A stretch of 64,000 nucleotides of DNA from Microbacterium sufflavum (GCF_023101165.1 NZ_CP078076.1:62001-126000), one strand, 5' to 3'. Shown: positions 10,249 through 19,159, counted from the first letter of the stretch. Notes: a model not told the origin generated them from the letters alone. A program made the numbers and translations.

Positions 10249-11037
10249 TCAGGCCGTGGGGATGACGATGACCGGATCCGTGGTGGGCTGCCCGGACGGC
10301 GAGCCGCCCTCCTGCTCCACGGTCACCGCGATCGCGTCACCCGCCCGCATCTCGCCCTCGAGCAGCGCGGTCGCCGCGCCGTCCTCCGGGTCGAACACAC
10401 CGGCCGCGATCGGCTCCTCGCCGCGCACGAACCACAGCTCGTACGTCTTGCCGGCGTCGGTCTCGGGCAGACCGTCCGTCACGAGCACGGCCTTGCCGAC
10501 CGAGCCCGACCAGTGGGCGGTGGCCGTGGCCCCGCCGTCGAGCTCGACCGTGGCCTGCTGCGCATCGCCCGCGGCCTCGATCTCCTGCAGCGCCACGACG
10601 CTGGCGGGACGGGTGAGCTGTGCGTTGAGCGCCACCGCTCCGATGCCGACGCCGACCAGCAGCGCCAGGCACGCGGCGAGCGCGAAGGCCAGGCGGGTCC
10701 AGCGGCGCGGCCTGCGGACGGCGGGCTCCTCGGGGCCACCGGCGGACGCGACCCCGGGGGTGCTCCCCGCGGTGTCGTGCGCGTCAGTGTCGTGTGGGTC
10801 GGTGTCGCCCTGCGGCGTCCGGGCGATCTGGGCGAGCAGAGCCGCACGAACGCCGGGCGGCGGGGCGACCGGAGTCACGCCCTCACCCAGCAGCGCGACG
10901 CTGTCCGCGTCGACGTCTGCCACGGCCGCCCACTCCGGATGCTCCACGAGCGCCCGGCGGTACCGGTTCTCGTCGTCGGCGGACAGCGCGTGGAGCGCGG
11001 CACCCGCCGCGAGTTCCGCGAAGTCCTTCTCGTTCAT
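10249..11037 (-). CDS. rskA: Anti-sigma-K factor RskA
   Basis: The protein has 262 residues. The N-terminal cytoplasmic part (residues 1-75) begins [18 protein letters not shown], typical of RskA-type anti-sigma domains. One transmembrane helix lies at about 115-137, and the C-terminal extracytoplasmic RskA domain carries TYELWFVRGEEPIAAGVFDP. The family binds SigK at the membrane and releases it after regulated proteolysis. It overlaps the sigK stop by four bases (ATGA), so sigma and anti-sigma are translationally coupled. Confidence 0.92.
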   Translation of the reverse strand: MNEKDFAELAAGAALHALSADDENRYRRALVEHPEWAAVADVDADSVALLGEGVTPVAPPPGVRAALLAQIARTPQGDTDPHDTDAHDTAGSTPGVASAGGPEEPAVRRPRRWTRLAFALAACLALLVGVGIGAVALNAQLTRPASVVALQEIEAAGDAQQATVELDGGATATAHWSGSVGKAVLVTDGLPETDAGKTYELWFVRGEEPIAAGVFDPEDGAATALLEGEMRAGDAIAVTVEQEGGSPSGQPTTDPVIVIPTA

Positions 11038-11636
11038 GCCGTCACCCCCATCGCCGTGCGGAGACGGGTCAGTCCGTCTCTCATCCGTGTCTTGATCGTC
11101 CCCAGCGGCGCCCCCACGAGCGCCGAAATCTCGTTCTGACTGTAACCGCCGTAGTAGGCCAGGACGAGCGCCTCCCGCTGCGCGTCAGGAAGCCCTGACA
11201 GCGCCGCGACGACCCGCTCTCCCTCGATGCCCAGCTCCACCCGCTCCGCGACACTGTCGTGCGCGACACCGAGGTCTTTGAAGCCGGCTCGCACATCGCG
11301 GTCGGCGCTCGACTGCGATGCCCGCACCCGGTCGACGGCCCGTCGATGGGCGATGGTCATCACCCAGGTTCGTCCCTGTCCTCTGTTCGGAGCGAACCGC
11401 GAAGCGGATTGCCAGATCTCCAGGAACACCTCCTGGAGCACCTCCTCGCTCTGCGCGCGGTTGACCAGCACGCGGAGGATGAGGCCGAAGACCCGCGGGG
11501 ACAGGGAGTCGTACAGCTCGGCGAAGGCAGCCTGATCACCGGACGCGACGCGGACGAGGAGGTCGGCGACGGCATCCTGCGGCGCTGCCCCGTCCTCCGG
11601 GACGTCCATCCCGTCGATGACCATCTCCATAAGCAT
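11034..11636 (-). CDS. sigK: ECF RNA polymerase sigma factor SigK
   Basis: The protein has 200 residues. Region 2 includes [20 protein letters not shown]; region 4 includes [19 protein letters not shown] followed by [18 protein letters not shown]. Pairing with an RskA-type anti-sigma identifies it as SigK rather than another ECF group. The ATG at 11636 has a strong GGAGGAG (11644-11650 on the minus strand) seven bases upstream; longer in-frame starts would run into dipZ. The gene lies 31 bases downstream of dipZ, so dipZ-sigK-rskA is probably one operon under the SigK-like promoter at 13406-13431, which implies autoregulation (inference). Confidence 0.92.
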   Translation of the reverse strand: MLMEMVIDGMDVPEDGAAPQDAVADLLVRVASGDQAAFAELYDSLSPRVFGLILRVLVNRAQSEEVLQEVFLEIWQSASRFAPNRGQGRTWVMTIAHRRAVDRVRASQSSADRDVRAGFKDLGVAHDSVAERVELGIEGERVVAALSGLPDAQREALVLAYYGGYSQNEISALVGAPLGTIKTRMRDGLTRLRTAMGVTA

Positions 11637-11667
11637 GCCGTATCTCCTCCCCGTTCCCGTGCAGACG

Positions 11668-13380
11668 TCACCCGAATGTGAAGGAATAGACCTCGACACC
11701 GGCCGGGACCTCGAGCGTGAGCGTTCCCTTCGCGATGTCGCCCTGCTCGACCAGGCCGTACGAGCGAGGCGTCCCGTCGATCGCGATGGTCTGCTCCTCA
11801 CCGTCCTGATCGCGCACCACGACCTCACCCGAGCCCGCCACGACCATCCGCACCTCCCCCGCGCGATACTCCAGGCGGATGCGTCCGTCGTCGCTCGCCG
11901 GGGTCACGTACTGCGTCTCGACCGTCCAGTCGCCGTCCAGCGCGAAGCTGTCGTCGGGCTGGTCCTTCGGGAACGAGAAGCTGCCCTCACCGCGGCGGTA
12001 CTCGTCCCCGCCGCCGTAGTTCACGTCCTTCGACGAGCCGAGGAAGGTCTCCCGTGTCGTCGAGCCGAGCTCCGGCGTCTCGTCCTTCACGTCCGTCGCC
12101 GGCGGCAGCTGCACGTCCGGATCCGCGTCTTGCAGCAGCTCCCGGATCATCGACTCCGTCGCCGCGTAGTTGCCCTCGCCGAAGGAGATGTGGCGCACGG
12201 TGCCGTCCGCGTCGATCAGGTAGTGCGCCGGCCAGTAACGGTTGCGGTAGTTCGTCCAGGTCGACAGGGTGTTGTCGAGCGCGACGGGATACGCGATGCC
12301 GAAGTCGCGCACGCCCGCGGCGACGTTGCCCGGATCCTTCTCGAACGCATACTCCGGCGAGTGGATCCCGATGACCTGCAGTCCGGCGTCGCGGTACGCC
12401 TCGTCCCAGGCCACCACGTGCGGGATCGACCGCTGGCAGTTGATGCACGAGTACGCCCAGAAGTCGATCAGCACGACCTGCCCCCGCAGGTCCTTCAGGT
12501 CGATCGCCTCGCCGTCGGGCGTGTTCAGCCACTGCTGGATGCCCTTGATCGACGGGGCAGTGCCGCACGACTCGAGCTCGGTCGCACCGTTCGTGCACTG
12601 GTCGAGGTCCTTGTTCTCGTCGTTGACCAGGCCACCGAGGTCCAGCGCGTCCTGCACCTGCTCGGAGTCGGCGATCTGCTCCTGCAGCGGAGCCGTGTAG
12701 TCGGGAAGGAGCCGCTGCAGCGCCTGCGGTACGTTGAACACGAGCCCCACAGCGAGTGCGATCATGGCGATGCCGGCGGCGATGCGCAGTGCGCGCTCCT
12801 TCGACCGGAAGGCGCGGATGCGCTCCACCACGCTGCGACCCGCGAGCGCGAACACCAGCAGCGGGACGGCCACGCCGATCGCGAACGACACCGTGAGGAG
12901 CACCGTGCCCACGCCGATCTGGCCGGTCGAGCCCGCCACGATGATCGCCGCGAGGACCGGTCCGGCGCACGGCACGAACACCGCGCCGAGGGCCAGTCCG
13001 ACACCGAAGCCGTTGCCCCGGTTCTTCACCTCGCGCTGCCCGAAGCGCTGGAACGGCCGCTCCAGGAGGTGCTGGAACCGCGGCACGATCAGGCCGACGC
13101 CGATCACGACCAGCACCGCGATGCCCACCCAGCGGATGATGTCCTGCGGCAGGTTCAGCAGACCCAGGATCAGCGAACCCACGAGCGTCACCAGCGTGAA
13201 GCTGAGCACGAGGCCCGCGATCACGAAGTACGGGCGGCTGCGCCGGGCGGGCACCGCCTCTCCGTCGTAGGCCGCCGACTGCGCGCCGCCGGTGAGGAAG
13301 ATCACCGGGAGCACGGGCAGGATGCACGGCGAGATGCCGGTGATGAGCCCGCCGAGCAGGCCGATGATGATCAGGTCCAT
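11668..13380 (-). CDS. dipZ: DipZ-type CcdA/thioredoxin fusion protein
   Basis: The protein has 570 residues. Residues 1 to about 215 are a CcdA-like membrane domain with the paired cysteines in [12 protein letters not shown] (about 19) and [12 protein letters not shown] (about 137). After a linker comes an extracytoplasmic TlpA-like thioredoxin domain with CxxC in YSCINCQRS (about residue 312). A C-terminal beta-rich domain follows (about 430-570), as in mycobacterial DipZ. Such proteins carry electrons across the membrane to reduce exported thiols. Start ATG 13380 has GAGGACC just upstream. It heads the dipZ-sigK-rskA operon. Confidence 0.9.
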   Translation of the reverse strand: MDLIIIGLLGGLITGISPCILPVLPVIFLTGGAQSAAYDGEAVPARRSRPYFVIAGLVLSFTLVTLVGSLILGLLNLPQDIIRWVGIAVLVVIGVGLIVPRFQHLLERPFQRFGQREVKNRGNGFGVGLALGAVFVPCAGPVLAAIIVAGSTGQIGVGTVLLTVSFAIGVAVPLLVFALAGRSVVERIRAFRSKERALRIAAGIAMIALAVGLVFNVPQALQRLLPDYTAPLQEQIADSEQVQDALDLGGLVNDENKDLDQCTNGATELESCGTAPSIKGIQQWLNTPDGEAIDLKDLRGQVVLIDFWAYSCINCQRSIPHVVAWDEAYRDAGLQVIGIHSPEYAFEKDPGNVAAGVRDFGIAYPVALDNTLSTWTNYRNRYWPAHYLIDADGTVRHISFGEGNYAATESMIRELLQDADPDVQLPPATDVKDETPELGSTTRETFLGSSKDVNYGGGDEYRRGEGSFSFPKDQPDDSFALDGDWTVETQYVTPASDDGRIRLEYRAGEVRMVVAGSGEVVVRDQDGEEQTIAIDGTPRSYGLVEQGDIAKGTLTLEVPAGVEVYSFTFG

Positions 13381-13405
13381 GAGGTCCTCGCTTCTGTCAG
13401 GCTCT

Positions 13406-13431
13406 GTTCGCTCCGGGCCGCCCAATGGATT
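13406..13431 (-). promoter_or_regulatory. SigK-like promoter of dipZ-sigK-rskA
   Basis: On the minus strand CAATCC (-35; AATCC is 13431-13427) is followed by 16 bases and then CGAAC (13410-13406). This resembles the mycobacterial SigK consensus as I recall it (CCATCC and CCGAAT). The ATG is 25 bases downstream. Confidence 0.5.
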
Positions 13432-13479
13432 GGATCGGACCCCGCGAGGGAGGATTCGCGAACTTTTTCCGAATTCGTC

Positions 13480-13506
13480 CCATCCGATCCCGAGACGGTT
13501 CCGAAC
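13480..13506 (+). promoter_or_regulatory. SigK-like promoter of the fasciclin lipoprotein gene
   Basis: CCATCC at 13480-13485 and CCGAAC at 13501-13506. The distance CATCC-16-CGAAC equals that of the divergent dipZ promoter. Confidence 0.55.
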
Positions 13507-13557
13507 ACCGGTCAACGCCACGGAGAGGCCGTGGCCGGAGTTTCGAAGGAGCTCGAC

Positions 13558-14217
13558 ATGTTCAGCACCAAGAAGAAGGTCACCGCAGCAGTCACCCTGG
13601 GTCTGGCGAGCGCATTCCTGCTCTCCGCGTGTTCCATGGGCAGCGGCAGCACGACGGAGGAGTCGTCGGAGCCCAAGGCCCCCGAGACGTCGGAGTCGAC
13701 GCCGATGGAGATGGACCCCGCCGCGAACCTCGTGGGCCCGGGCTGCGCGGCCTACGCCGAAGAGGTCCCGGACGGCGCCGGTTCCATCCAGGGCATGTCG
13801 CAGGACCCGGTCGCGGTCGCCGCGTCGAACAACCCGATGCTGACCACGCTGGTGGCCGCGGTGAGCGGCCAGCTCAACCCCGACGTGAACCTGGTCGACA
13901 CGCTCAACGGTGACGAGTTCACCGTGTTCGCGCCGGTCGACGACGCGTTCGCGAAGATCGACCCCGCCACGATCGAGGCCCTGAAGACCGACAGCGCGAC
14001 GCTGACGTCGATCCTCACCTACCACGTGGTGCCCGGCCAGATCGAGCCGGCCGACATCGCCGGCATGCACACGACCGTGCAGGGCGCGGACCTCGAGGTG
14101 ACCGGCAGCGGTGACCAGTGGATGGTCAACGACGCCAACGTCATCTGCGGCGGCGTGCAGACCGCGAACGCGACCGTGTACCTGATCGACTCGGTCCTGA
14201 TGCCCCCGGCGCAGTAA
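13558..14217 (+). CDS. MPT83/MPT70-like fasciclin-domain lipoprotein
   Basis: The protein has 219 residues. Lipobox LLSAC puts the lipidated cysteine at residue 25; an acidic Ser/Glu/Pro linker leads to one FAS1 domain (about 60-219). Segments such as [55 protein letters not shown] and [17 protein letters not shown] are very close to mycobacterial MPT83/MPT70 as I remember them. FAS1 domains mediate surface or matrix adhesion. Start ATG 13558 has GAAGGAG six bases upstream. It diverges from dipZ. In M. tuberculosis the homologues of these genes are neighbours and SigK targets. Confidence 0.92.
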   Translation: MFSTKKKVTAAVTLGLASAFLLSACSMGSGSTTEESSEPKAPETSESTPMEMDPAANLVGPGCAAYAEEVPDGAGSIQGMSQDPVAVAASNNPMLTTLVAAVSGQLNPDVNLVDTLNGDEFTVFAPVDDAFAKIDPATIEALKTDSATLTSILTYHVVPGQIEPADIAGMHTTVQGADLEVTGSGDQWMVNDANVICGGVQTANATVYLIDSVLMPPAQ

Positions 14218-14289
14218 GCGCGGGGAGGTGCCGGGCGACCCGACCGGCACACGGCCTTCTCTGATCGGGAGGAGTCAGGGAAGGTGAAA

Positions 14290-14320
14290 GGGCCGTCGGC
14301 GAGCTGTGCGCCGACGGCCC
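14290..14320 (+). terminator. Terminator after the fasciclin gene
   Basis: A perfect 12-bp stem (14290-14301 with 14309-14320, seven-base loop) followed by TTCGTCGT. Confidence 0.75.
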
Positions 14321-14348
14321 TTCGTCGTGCGCCCTAGACTGGGAGCAC

Positions 14349-14421
14349 GGGCCTCTAGCTCAGTTGGCAGAGCATCGGACTTTTAATCCGCGGGTCGTGG
14401 GTTCGAGCCCCACGGGGCCCA
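14349..14421 (+). tRNA. tRNA-Lys (anticodon TTT)
   Basis: A 73-base cloverleaf: acceptor GGGCCTC/GGGGCCC, D arm GCTC..GAGC, anticodon loop CTTTTAA, T arm with GGTTCGAGCC inside. The 3' CCA is not encoded. TAGACT at 14335-14340 is the -10. Confidence 0.95.
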
Positions 14422-14424
14422 CCG

Positions 14425-14976
14425 TCATTCCTCCGTCGCCACCCCTGCGGGTGCGTGCGGCGTCACGACCGTGGCCAGGTCGATGCGACGGGCACCGGGA
14501 CGGTCGGCATCCCGGTAGGGCGCGAGCAACTCCGTCAGTCCGCTCTGGATCGTCGCGAGGTCGGCCTCGGTGACGTGCAGGGGCGTCTGACCGAAGCCGA
14601 CGAAGCTCCGGGCTGCTGGGTCGGGGTCGGCAAGGAAGCGATCGAAGCCCGCCCCGAGCTCCCCCAGGAACGTCAGGAACGCGCTGCGGAGCCGTGCGTC
14701 GTCCATCGCGCCGAGCTCGTCCTGGTCCACGTGGGCCATACGGTCGCCGAGCGCGAGCGTGCGTTCGATCGCTCCGCGGATGCGTCGCTCCTGCACGACC
14801 GCGAGGATGCCGGCGTCGACGAGCGCCGACACGTGGCGGTACAGCGTGGCCTGCGTCACGTCGGGCAGGGCCTGGCGGAGCTCGGCCGTGGTGAGTTCCC
14901 GTCCGCCGAACTGCTGCACGATGCGCAGCCGGACGGGGTGCAGGACGACGTCGGCGATCGGGGCGGATCGGGTCAC
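14425..14976 (-). CDS. Winged-helix transcriptional regulator
   Basis: The protein has 183 residues. The N-terminal winged helix covers VVLHPVRLRIVQQF, ELTTAELRQALPDV, ATLYRHVSALVDAGIL and a basic wing; the C-terminal half is a helical effector or dimer domain with no family I recognise. Start GTG 14976 has GGAGC upstream. It is divergent from the ABC exporter at 15047, and the 70-base gap carries a direct repeat, so it probably controls itself and the exporter. Its stop lies three bases from tRNA-Lys, tail to tail. Confidence 0.8.
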   Translation of the reverse strand: MTRSAPIADVVLHPVRLRIVQQFGGRELTTAELRQALPDVTQATLYRHVSALVDAGILAVVQERRIRGAIERTLALGDRMAHVDQDELGAMDDARLRSAFLTFLGELGAGFDRFLADPDPAARSFVGFGQTPLHVTEADLATIQSGLTELLAPYRDADRPGARRIDLATVVTPHAPAGVATEE

Positions 14977-14987
14977 GTGCGCTCCAT

Positions 14988-15012
14988 TGTTCTCATGATG
15001 ATAATGTTCTCA
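14988..15012. promoter_or_regulatory. Direct-repeat operator between regulator and ABC exporter
   Basis: TGTTCTCA occurs at 14988-14995 and again at 15005-15012, a 17-base period, spanning the promoter region (TATCAT on minus, GATAAT on plus). Likely the binding site of the adjacent regulator. Confidence 0.5.
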
Positions 15013-15046
15013 ACGACAACCCCATCGTACGTCGAGAGGAGCGTCC

Positions 15047-15781
15047 ATGACGCACCCACCCCTGCGCGGTCCCGCCATCGAGGTCACCGCTCTCACGAAG
15101 CGCTACGGCGAGCTCACCGCGGTCGACGGCGTCTCCTTCCGCGCCGAGCCCGGCCGTGTGACCGGGTTCCTCGGGCCCAACGGCGCCGGCAAGTCCACGA
15201 CACTGCGCATGATGCTCGGCCTCGTCCGTCCCGACGCGGGCACGGCACGGTTCGACGGCGTCACCTATCGCGCCCTCGCCCGACCGAGCGGCACCGTCGG
15301 GGCCGTGCTCGACCTCGCCGCGGCGCACCCTGCGACGTCCGCCCGCGACCACCTGCGCACCTATGCCGCCCTTGGCGGGCACCGCGCGCAGCGCGTCACG
15401 GAGGTGCTCGCCCTCACCGGCCTGCACGAGGCGGCCGACCGCCGCGTCAGCGGCTTCTCCACCGGCATGCGCCAGCGGCTCGCCCTGGCCACCGCGCAGC
15501 TCGGCGAGCCGCACGCCCTGCTGCTCGACGAGCCGTCGAACGGCCTCGACCCGGCCGGCATCGCCTGGCTGCGTGCCTTCCTCCGCGACTTCGCGTCCCG
15601 CGGCGGAACCGTCGTGCTCTCCAGCCACGTGCTCAGCGAGGTGCAGCACAGCATCGACGACCTCGTGGTCATCGACCGCGGCCAGGTCGCCTGGACCGGG
15701 GCCGCGGCGGAGTTCACCGCCGACGGTCGCACGCTCGAAGAGGCGTTCCTCGCCCACACCCACGAAGGGATCGTCCGATGA
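15047..15781 (+). CDS. ABC transporter ATP-binding protein
   Basis: The protein has 244 residues. Walker A is GPNGAGKST, the signature is SGFSTGMRQRLALA (degenerate, as in the ABC-2 exporter class), Walker B is ALLLDEPSNGLDP and the switch is SSHVLSEV. This class powers drug, lantibiotic or lipid export with a separate membrane subunit. Start ATG 15047 has AGGAG six bases upstream. It overlaps the permease gene by four bases. The substrate is unknown. Confidence 0.9.
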   Translation: MTHPPLRGPAIEVTALTKRYGELTAVDGVSFRAEPGRVTGFLGPNGAGKSTTLRMMLGLVRPDAGTARFDGVTYRALARPSGTVGAVLDLAAAHPATSARDHLRTYAALGGHRAQRVTEVLALTGLHEAADRRVSGFSTGMRQRLALATAQLGEPHALLLDEPSNGLDPAGIAWLRAFLRDFASRGGTVVLSSHVLSEVQHSIDDLVVIDRGQVAWTGAAAEFTADGRTLEEAFLAHTHEGIVR

Positions 15782-16572
15782 ACCTGCTCCGTGGCGAGGC
15801 CGTCCGCCTCCTCTCCACCCGGCTCCCCCTGTGGGCCCTGGTCGCCGCGGTCGCGAGCGGGGCGGGGCTGACCGGGCTGCTCGCCCTGATCGGCCCCGAG
15901 AACGCCACGCCTCCGCTCCCGGGAATCGACACCGACCAGGGCGTGGGCTTCGTGGTCGGCCTGAGCGGTCTGACCCTCTTCCTGCCGGCACTCATCGGCA
16001 CGATCGCGATCACGAGCGAGTTCCGCCACCGGACCATCGGAGCGACCTTCCTCGCCGCACCGCGTCGAGGACGTTTGCTGGCCGCGAAGCTCGGGATCTT
16101 CGTCCTGCTCGGGCTCGGCTACGGGGTCGCGATGGCGCTGTCGGCCGGACTCGCCCTGCTCGGCGCGGCGGCCCTGCGCGGAGCGACGCTGGGCGTGACC
16201 GCGGGGACCCTCGGGATCATGCTCACCCAGCTCGCCCTCGCGGCAGCGGTGTACACGGTCCTGGGAGTCGCAATCGGTGCGCTCGCGCGCCACCAGCTGC
16301 TCGCCATCGGGATCGTGGTCGGCTACTTCTACCTCCTGGAACCGGTGCTCATGCTCGTGCCGGGGGCGAACCTCGTGTACCCGTACCTCCCGGGGGGTGC
16401 GACGGCCGCGCTGATGGACTTCACGCTCCTCACCGATACCCTCGCGGAGCAGGTGCCCCTCGCCGCCTCCGTGCTCGTGGCGCCCGTGGTCGGAGCCGCG
16501 CTGCTCGGCGCCTATGCGCTGCTCGGGAGTCTCGCGGCCGTGCTCGTCCCGCTTCAGCGCGACCTCGCGTGA
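15778..16572 (+). CDS. ABC-2 type transporter permease
   Basis: The protein has 264 residues with six predicted membrane spans. ITSEFRHRTIGATFLAAPRR is a typical ABC-2 cytoplasmic loop. It pairs with the ATPase just upstream (ATGA overlap). Together with the divergent regulator it forms a small self-regulated export module of unknown substrate. Confidence 0.88.
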   Translation: MNLLRGEAVRLLSTRLPLWALVAAVASGAGLTGLLALIGPENATPPLPGIDTDQGVGFVVGLSGLTLFLPALIGTIAITSEFRHRTIGATFLAAPRRGRLLAAKLGIFVLLGLGYGVAMALSAGLALLGAAALRGATLGVTAGTLGIMLTQLALAAAVYTVLGVAIGALARHQLLAIGIVVGYFYLLEPVLMLVPGANLVYPYLPGGATAALMDFTLLTDTLAEQVPLAASVLVAPVVGAALLGAYALLGSLAAVLVPLQRDLA

Positions 16573-16690
16573 GCCCGCCCTCGTATCATCCGCGCGGCCT
16601 CCTGGCCACCCCCTGTCCGCGCTCCTGGCCCCCGAGAGAGGGTGATGGTGCGCCCGGATCCGGGCGACTCCCCCAGCGAAAGGACAGACG

Positions 16691-17236
16691 ATGACTCTCA
16701 GCGGAAACCGCGTGGCGTTCCTGGCGACCGACGGCTTCGAGGACAGCGAGCTGACCAGCCCGTGGGAGGCCGTGACCGCGGAGGGCGCGAGTGCGACCAT
16801 GATCGCCCCCGACGGCGCCGCCATCACCGGCAAGAACGGTCACGAGCAGGCGGTCGACCTGACCGCGGCCGATGCCTCCGCCGACCAGTTCGACGCGCTC
16901 GTCCTCCCGGGCGGCGTGGTGAACGCCGACCACCTGCGCATGGACGAGGCGTCCATCGCACTCGCCCGCTCCTTCTTCGAGCAGCACAAGCCGGTCGGGG
17001 TGATCTGCCACGGCGCCTGGATCCTGATCGAGGCGGGCGTGGTCGACGGCCGCACCCTCACGAGCTACCCCAGCCTGAAGACCGACCTGCGTAACGCGGG
17101 CGCGAGCTGGGTGGACGAGGAGGTCGTGGTCGACGAGGGCCTGGTCTCCAGCCGCACCCCCGACGACCTCCCCGCCTTCAACGCGAAGCTGGTCGAGGAG
17201 ATCGGCGAGGGCAAGCACGCGGGACAGACCGCCTGA
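16691..17236 (+). CDS. PfpI/DJ-1 family class I glutamine amidotransferase-like protein
   Basis: The protein has 181 residues. The PfpI/YhbO hallmarks are FLATDGFEDSELTSPW (acidic site residue) and the nucleophile elbow GVICHGAWILIEAG with its cysteine. Relatives act as deglycases, chaperones or proteases in stress; which applies is not readable. Start ATG 16691 has GAAAGGA upstream. Its leader contains TATCAT (16584-16589) and a 16-bp perfect palindrome at 16651-16666. Confidence 0.85.
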   Translation: MTLSGNRVAFLATDGFEDSELTSPWEAVTAEGASATMIAPDGAAITGKNGHEQAVDLTAADASADQFDALVLPGGVVNADHLRMDEASIALARSFFEQHKPVGVICHGAWILIEAGVVDGRTLTSYPSLKTDLRNAGASWVDEEVVVDEGLVSSRTPDDLPAFNAKLVEEIGEGKHAGQTA

Positions 17237-17239
17237 CCC

Positions 17240-17758
17240 TCACCCGACGCGCGCCCGATGGCGCCGCACGGCCGCCCGGTTCGCGCACCTCACGGAGCAG
17301 AACCGCTGGCGGCCGTTGCGCGTCACATCGGCGACCACGTTGCGGCAGGGTGCGGCCTCGCAGCGTCCGAGCCGGTTCATGCCGCGCGTGACCAGGTGCA
17401 GCGCGGTGCCGAGGTTGATGGTCGCGCGCAGCACGAACGGCAACGACCGCACGTCGTCGCGGTAGTGCAGGTGCCACCCCTCGTCATCGTGGTCGACGAG
17501 TCGCGGATAGGCGCCGGCGGCGGCGAGCTGCGCGTTGAGCAGGGCGGCGCGCTCGTCGGGGTCGGGCGCATCGACGATGGCGAGCCAGTCGTCGATCACC
17601 GCCCGCACCGCGGCGTGGTCGCCGTCGGCGGGCGGGAAGGTCTGCGTCATCCCGAGGGCGAGCGTGCGCTCCTCGATGCCCTGCCGGTCGGCCGGCCAGT
17701 CGTTCGCCAGTGACGCGCCCAGCAGCACGGCGTATTCGCCGTAAGGGTTGAGATGCAT
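17240..17758 (-). CDS. CGNR zinc-finger protein with ABATE domain
   Basis: The protein has 172 residues. An N-terminal ABATE-type helical region is followed by a C-terminal CGNR treble-clef finger: RCEAAPCRNVV then RQRFCSVRCANRAAVRRHR, with four cysteines. CGNR proteins are thought to be stress-linked DNA-binding regulators. The ATG at 17758 has TGTAAT six bases upstream and no Shine-Dalgarno, so it is likely leaderless. It diverges from the small Cys-pair gene at 17784, only 25 bases away. Confidence 0.85.
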   Translation of the reverse strand: MHLNPYGEYAVLLGASLANDWPADRQGIEERTLALGMTQTFPPADGDHAAVRAVIDDWLAIVDAPDPDERAALLNAQLAAAGAYPRLVDHDDEGWHLHYRDDVRSLPFVLRATINLGTALHLVTRGMNRLGRCEAAPCRNVVADVTRNGRQRFCSVRCANRAAVRRHRARVG

Positions 17759-17783
17759 AAGACCATTACATCACGCTGGTCCC

Positions 17784-18026
17784 ATGACCGCCGCCGACAC
17801 CCTCCCCGTCCCCCTCGTCCCGCCCGTCGACCGCCACGAGCACGCCTGGCTCGTGGAGTCGCGGCACCCCACCAGCGAGGGCGTCGTGCTCTACGTGCGC
17901 TGCCTCGACTGCGGCACGCGCCGGGTCGACGTCGCCGCGCATCCGCATCTCCCGCCGCGCGCGCTGAGCCGCCCCCTCGCCGCAGCTCCCGACGGCTCCG
18001 ACGCCGCCGACGCCGACCAGCGATGA
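17784..18026 (+). CDS. Small conserved protein with one Cys-x-x-Cys
   Basis: The protein has 80 residues: HEHAWLVESRHPTSEG, then VRCLDCGTRRVDVAA and a Pro/Ala-rich tail. The single CxxC could bind metal as a dimer. No family is recognised. The start ATG 17784 is chosen by the short gap to the divergent gene; CACGCT six bases upstream is a weak -10. It could be co-regulated with the CGNR gene. Confidence 0.6.
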   Translation: MTAADTLPVPLVPPVDRHEHAWLVESRHPTSEGVVLYVRCLDCGTRRVDVAAHPHLPPRALSRPLAAAPDGSDAADADQR

Positions 18027-18047
18027 GGCCCCCGCGCCCCGCCCCGC

Positions 18048-18581
18048 TCAGGCCGTGAGGTCGATGAGCTTCTGCGTGGTGCGCAGGTTGCGGGCGGTTC
18101 CGGCCACCCCCAGGGCACGGTTGAGCACGCTCGTGGTGAGCTTCGTGGAGTGCACGCCGCCCTCGGCGTAATCGATCCACAGGTCCTGACCCACCAGCGC
18201 GATCCGCTCCCCTGGCACGAGTCGCTGCTCGAGCGCCGCGACCGCACCCGGCGCGGGCGGCCCCTCCAGGAACATCGCGTGCACGTACCTCGCCTCGCCG
18301 TCGGGGAACGGCTGCGCGGCCTCCGTCGCCACGAGCTCCGCGTGCGTGCGGTGGATGACGGGCGTGTCGACGCCGAACTCCTCCGCGATCAGGCGGCGCA
18401 CCGTCGCGCGGGCCGCCTCGGGGTCGTCGGGCGTCGCGCAGAGGATGTTGCCGCTGGCGATGTAGGTCGACACAGCGGCGAGCTCCGTCCGCTCCTCCAG
18501 CACCTCGCGCAGTCGCGCCATCGGCACGCTGTTGCGCCCGCTCACGTTGACCGCGCGCAGCAGCAGGACGCTGCGACTCAC
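18048..18581 (-). CDS. DUF1697 family protein
   Basis: The protein has 177 residues. LLLRAVNVSGRNSVPMARLR and VSTYIASGNILCATPDD near the start, and SVLNRALGVAGTARNLRTTQ followed by KLIDL at the end, are DUF1697 hallmarks. The function is unknown. GTG 18581 overlaps the pncA stop by four bases, so it is translated with pncA. Confidence 0.85.
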   Translation of the reverse strand: MSRSVLLLRAVNVSGRNSVPMARLREVLEERTELAAVSTYIASGNILCATPDDPEAARATVRRLIAEEFGVDTPVIHRTHAELVATEAAQPFPDGEARYVHAMFLEGPPAPGAVAALEQRLVPGERIALVGQDLWIDYAEGGVHSTKLTTSVLNRALGVAGTARNLRTTQKLIDLTA

Positions 18582-19159
18582 GCGTCGCCGCTCTCGGCCA
18601 GCACCGCGCCGGCGTGCACGAGCTCGGCCAGCGCAGCCTCGCTCGAGCGGGCGGCCACCCCGGCGATCAGGTCGGTGAGGACGCGGACCCGCACGCCGTG
18701 CGCGATGGCATCCAGCGCGGAGGCGCGCACGCAGTGGTCCGTCGCGATGCCGACGACATCGGCCGACACGACTCCGGCGGCCGAGAGCACGGCCCCGGCG
18801 GTGTCGCCGTCGTCGGTGATGCCCTCGAACAGCGAATACGCGGGCACACCCTGCCCCTTGCGGACGTGGTGGGTGACCGCGGTCGTGTCGAGCAGCGGGT
18901 CGTAGTCCGCGCCCGCCGTGCCCGCGACGCAATGGGCCGGCCACGTGTCGACGAAGTCGGGCGAGCCGGAGAAGTGTCCGCCGTTGTCGCCGTCCGCATC
19001 GTGCCAGTCGCGGGAGGCGAGGATCACGTCGTAGTCGGCCGCGTGCACGGTGAGAAAGGCGGAGACGGCCTCGGCGACCGCGTCTCCCCCCTCCACCGCG
19101 AGCGCCCCGCCCTCCGTGAAGTCGTTCTGGACGTCGACGATGAGGAGTGCTCTGCTCAT
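18578..19159 (-). CDS. pncA: Nicotinamidase PncA
   Basis: The protein has 193 residues. It hydrolyses nicotinamide to nicotinate for NAD recycling, and in mycobacteria activates pyrazinamide. The catalytic triad is visible as D9 (LIVDVQNDF), K101 (HVRKGQG) and C143 (ATDHCVR). Metal ligands match D51, H53, H62 and H76. Close resemblance to mycobacterial PncA supports nicotinamidase over generic isochorismatase. The start is leaderless: TACCCT lies six bases before ATG 19159. It is followed by the DUF1697 gene. Confidence 0.92.
   Translation of the reverse strand: MSRALLIVDVQNDFTEGGALAVEGGDAVAEAVSAFLTVHAADYDVILASRDWHDADGDNGGHFSGSPDFVDTWPAHCVAGTAGADYDPLLDTTAVTHHVRKGQGVPAYSLFEGITDDGDTAGAVLSAAGVVSADVVGIATDHCVRASALDAIAHGVRVRVLTDLIAGVAARSSEAALAELVHAGAVLAESGDA

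Noticed and set aside
8504..11139. Long plus-strand open frames opposite pabC, the 9591 gene and rskA
   Set aside because: No recognisable domain and mirror-image composition of the real minus-strand genes.
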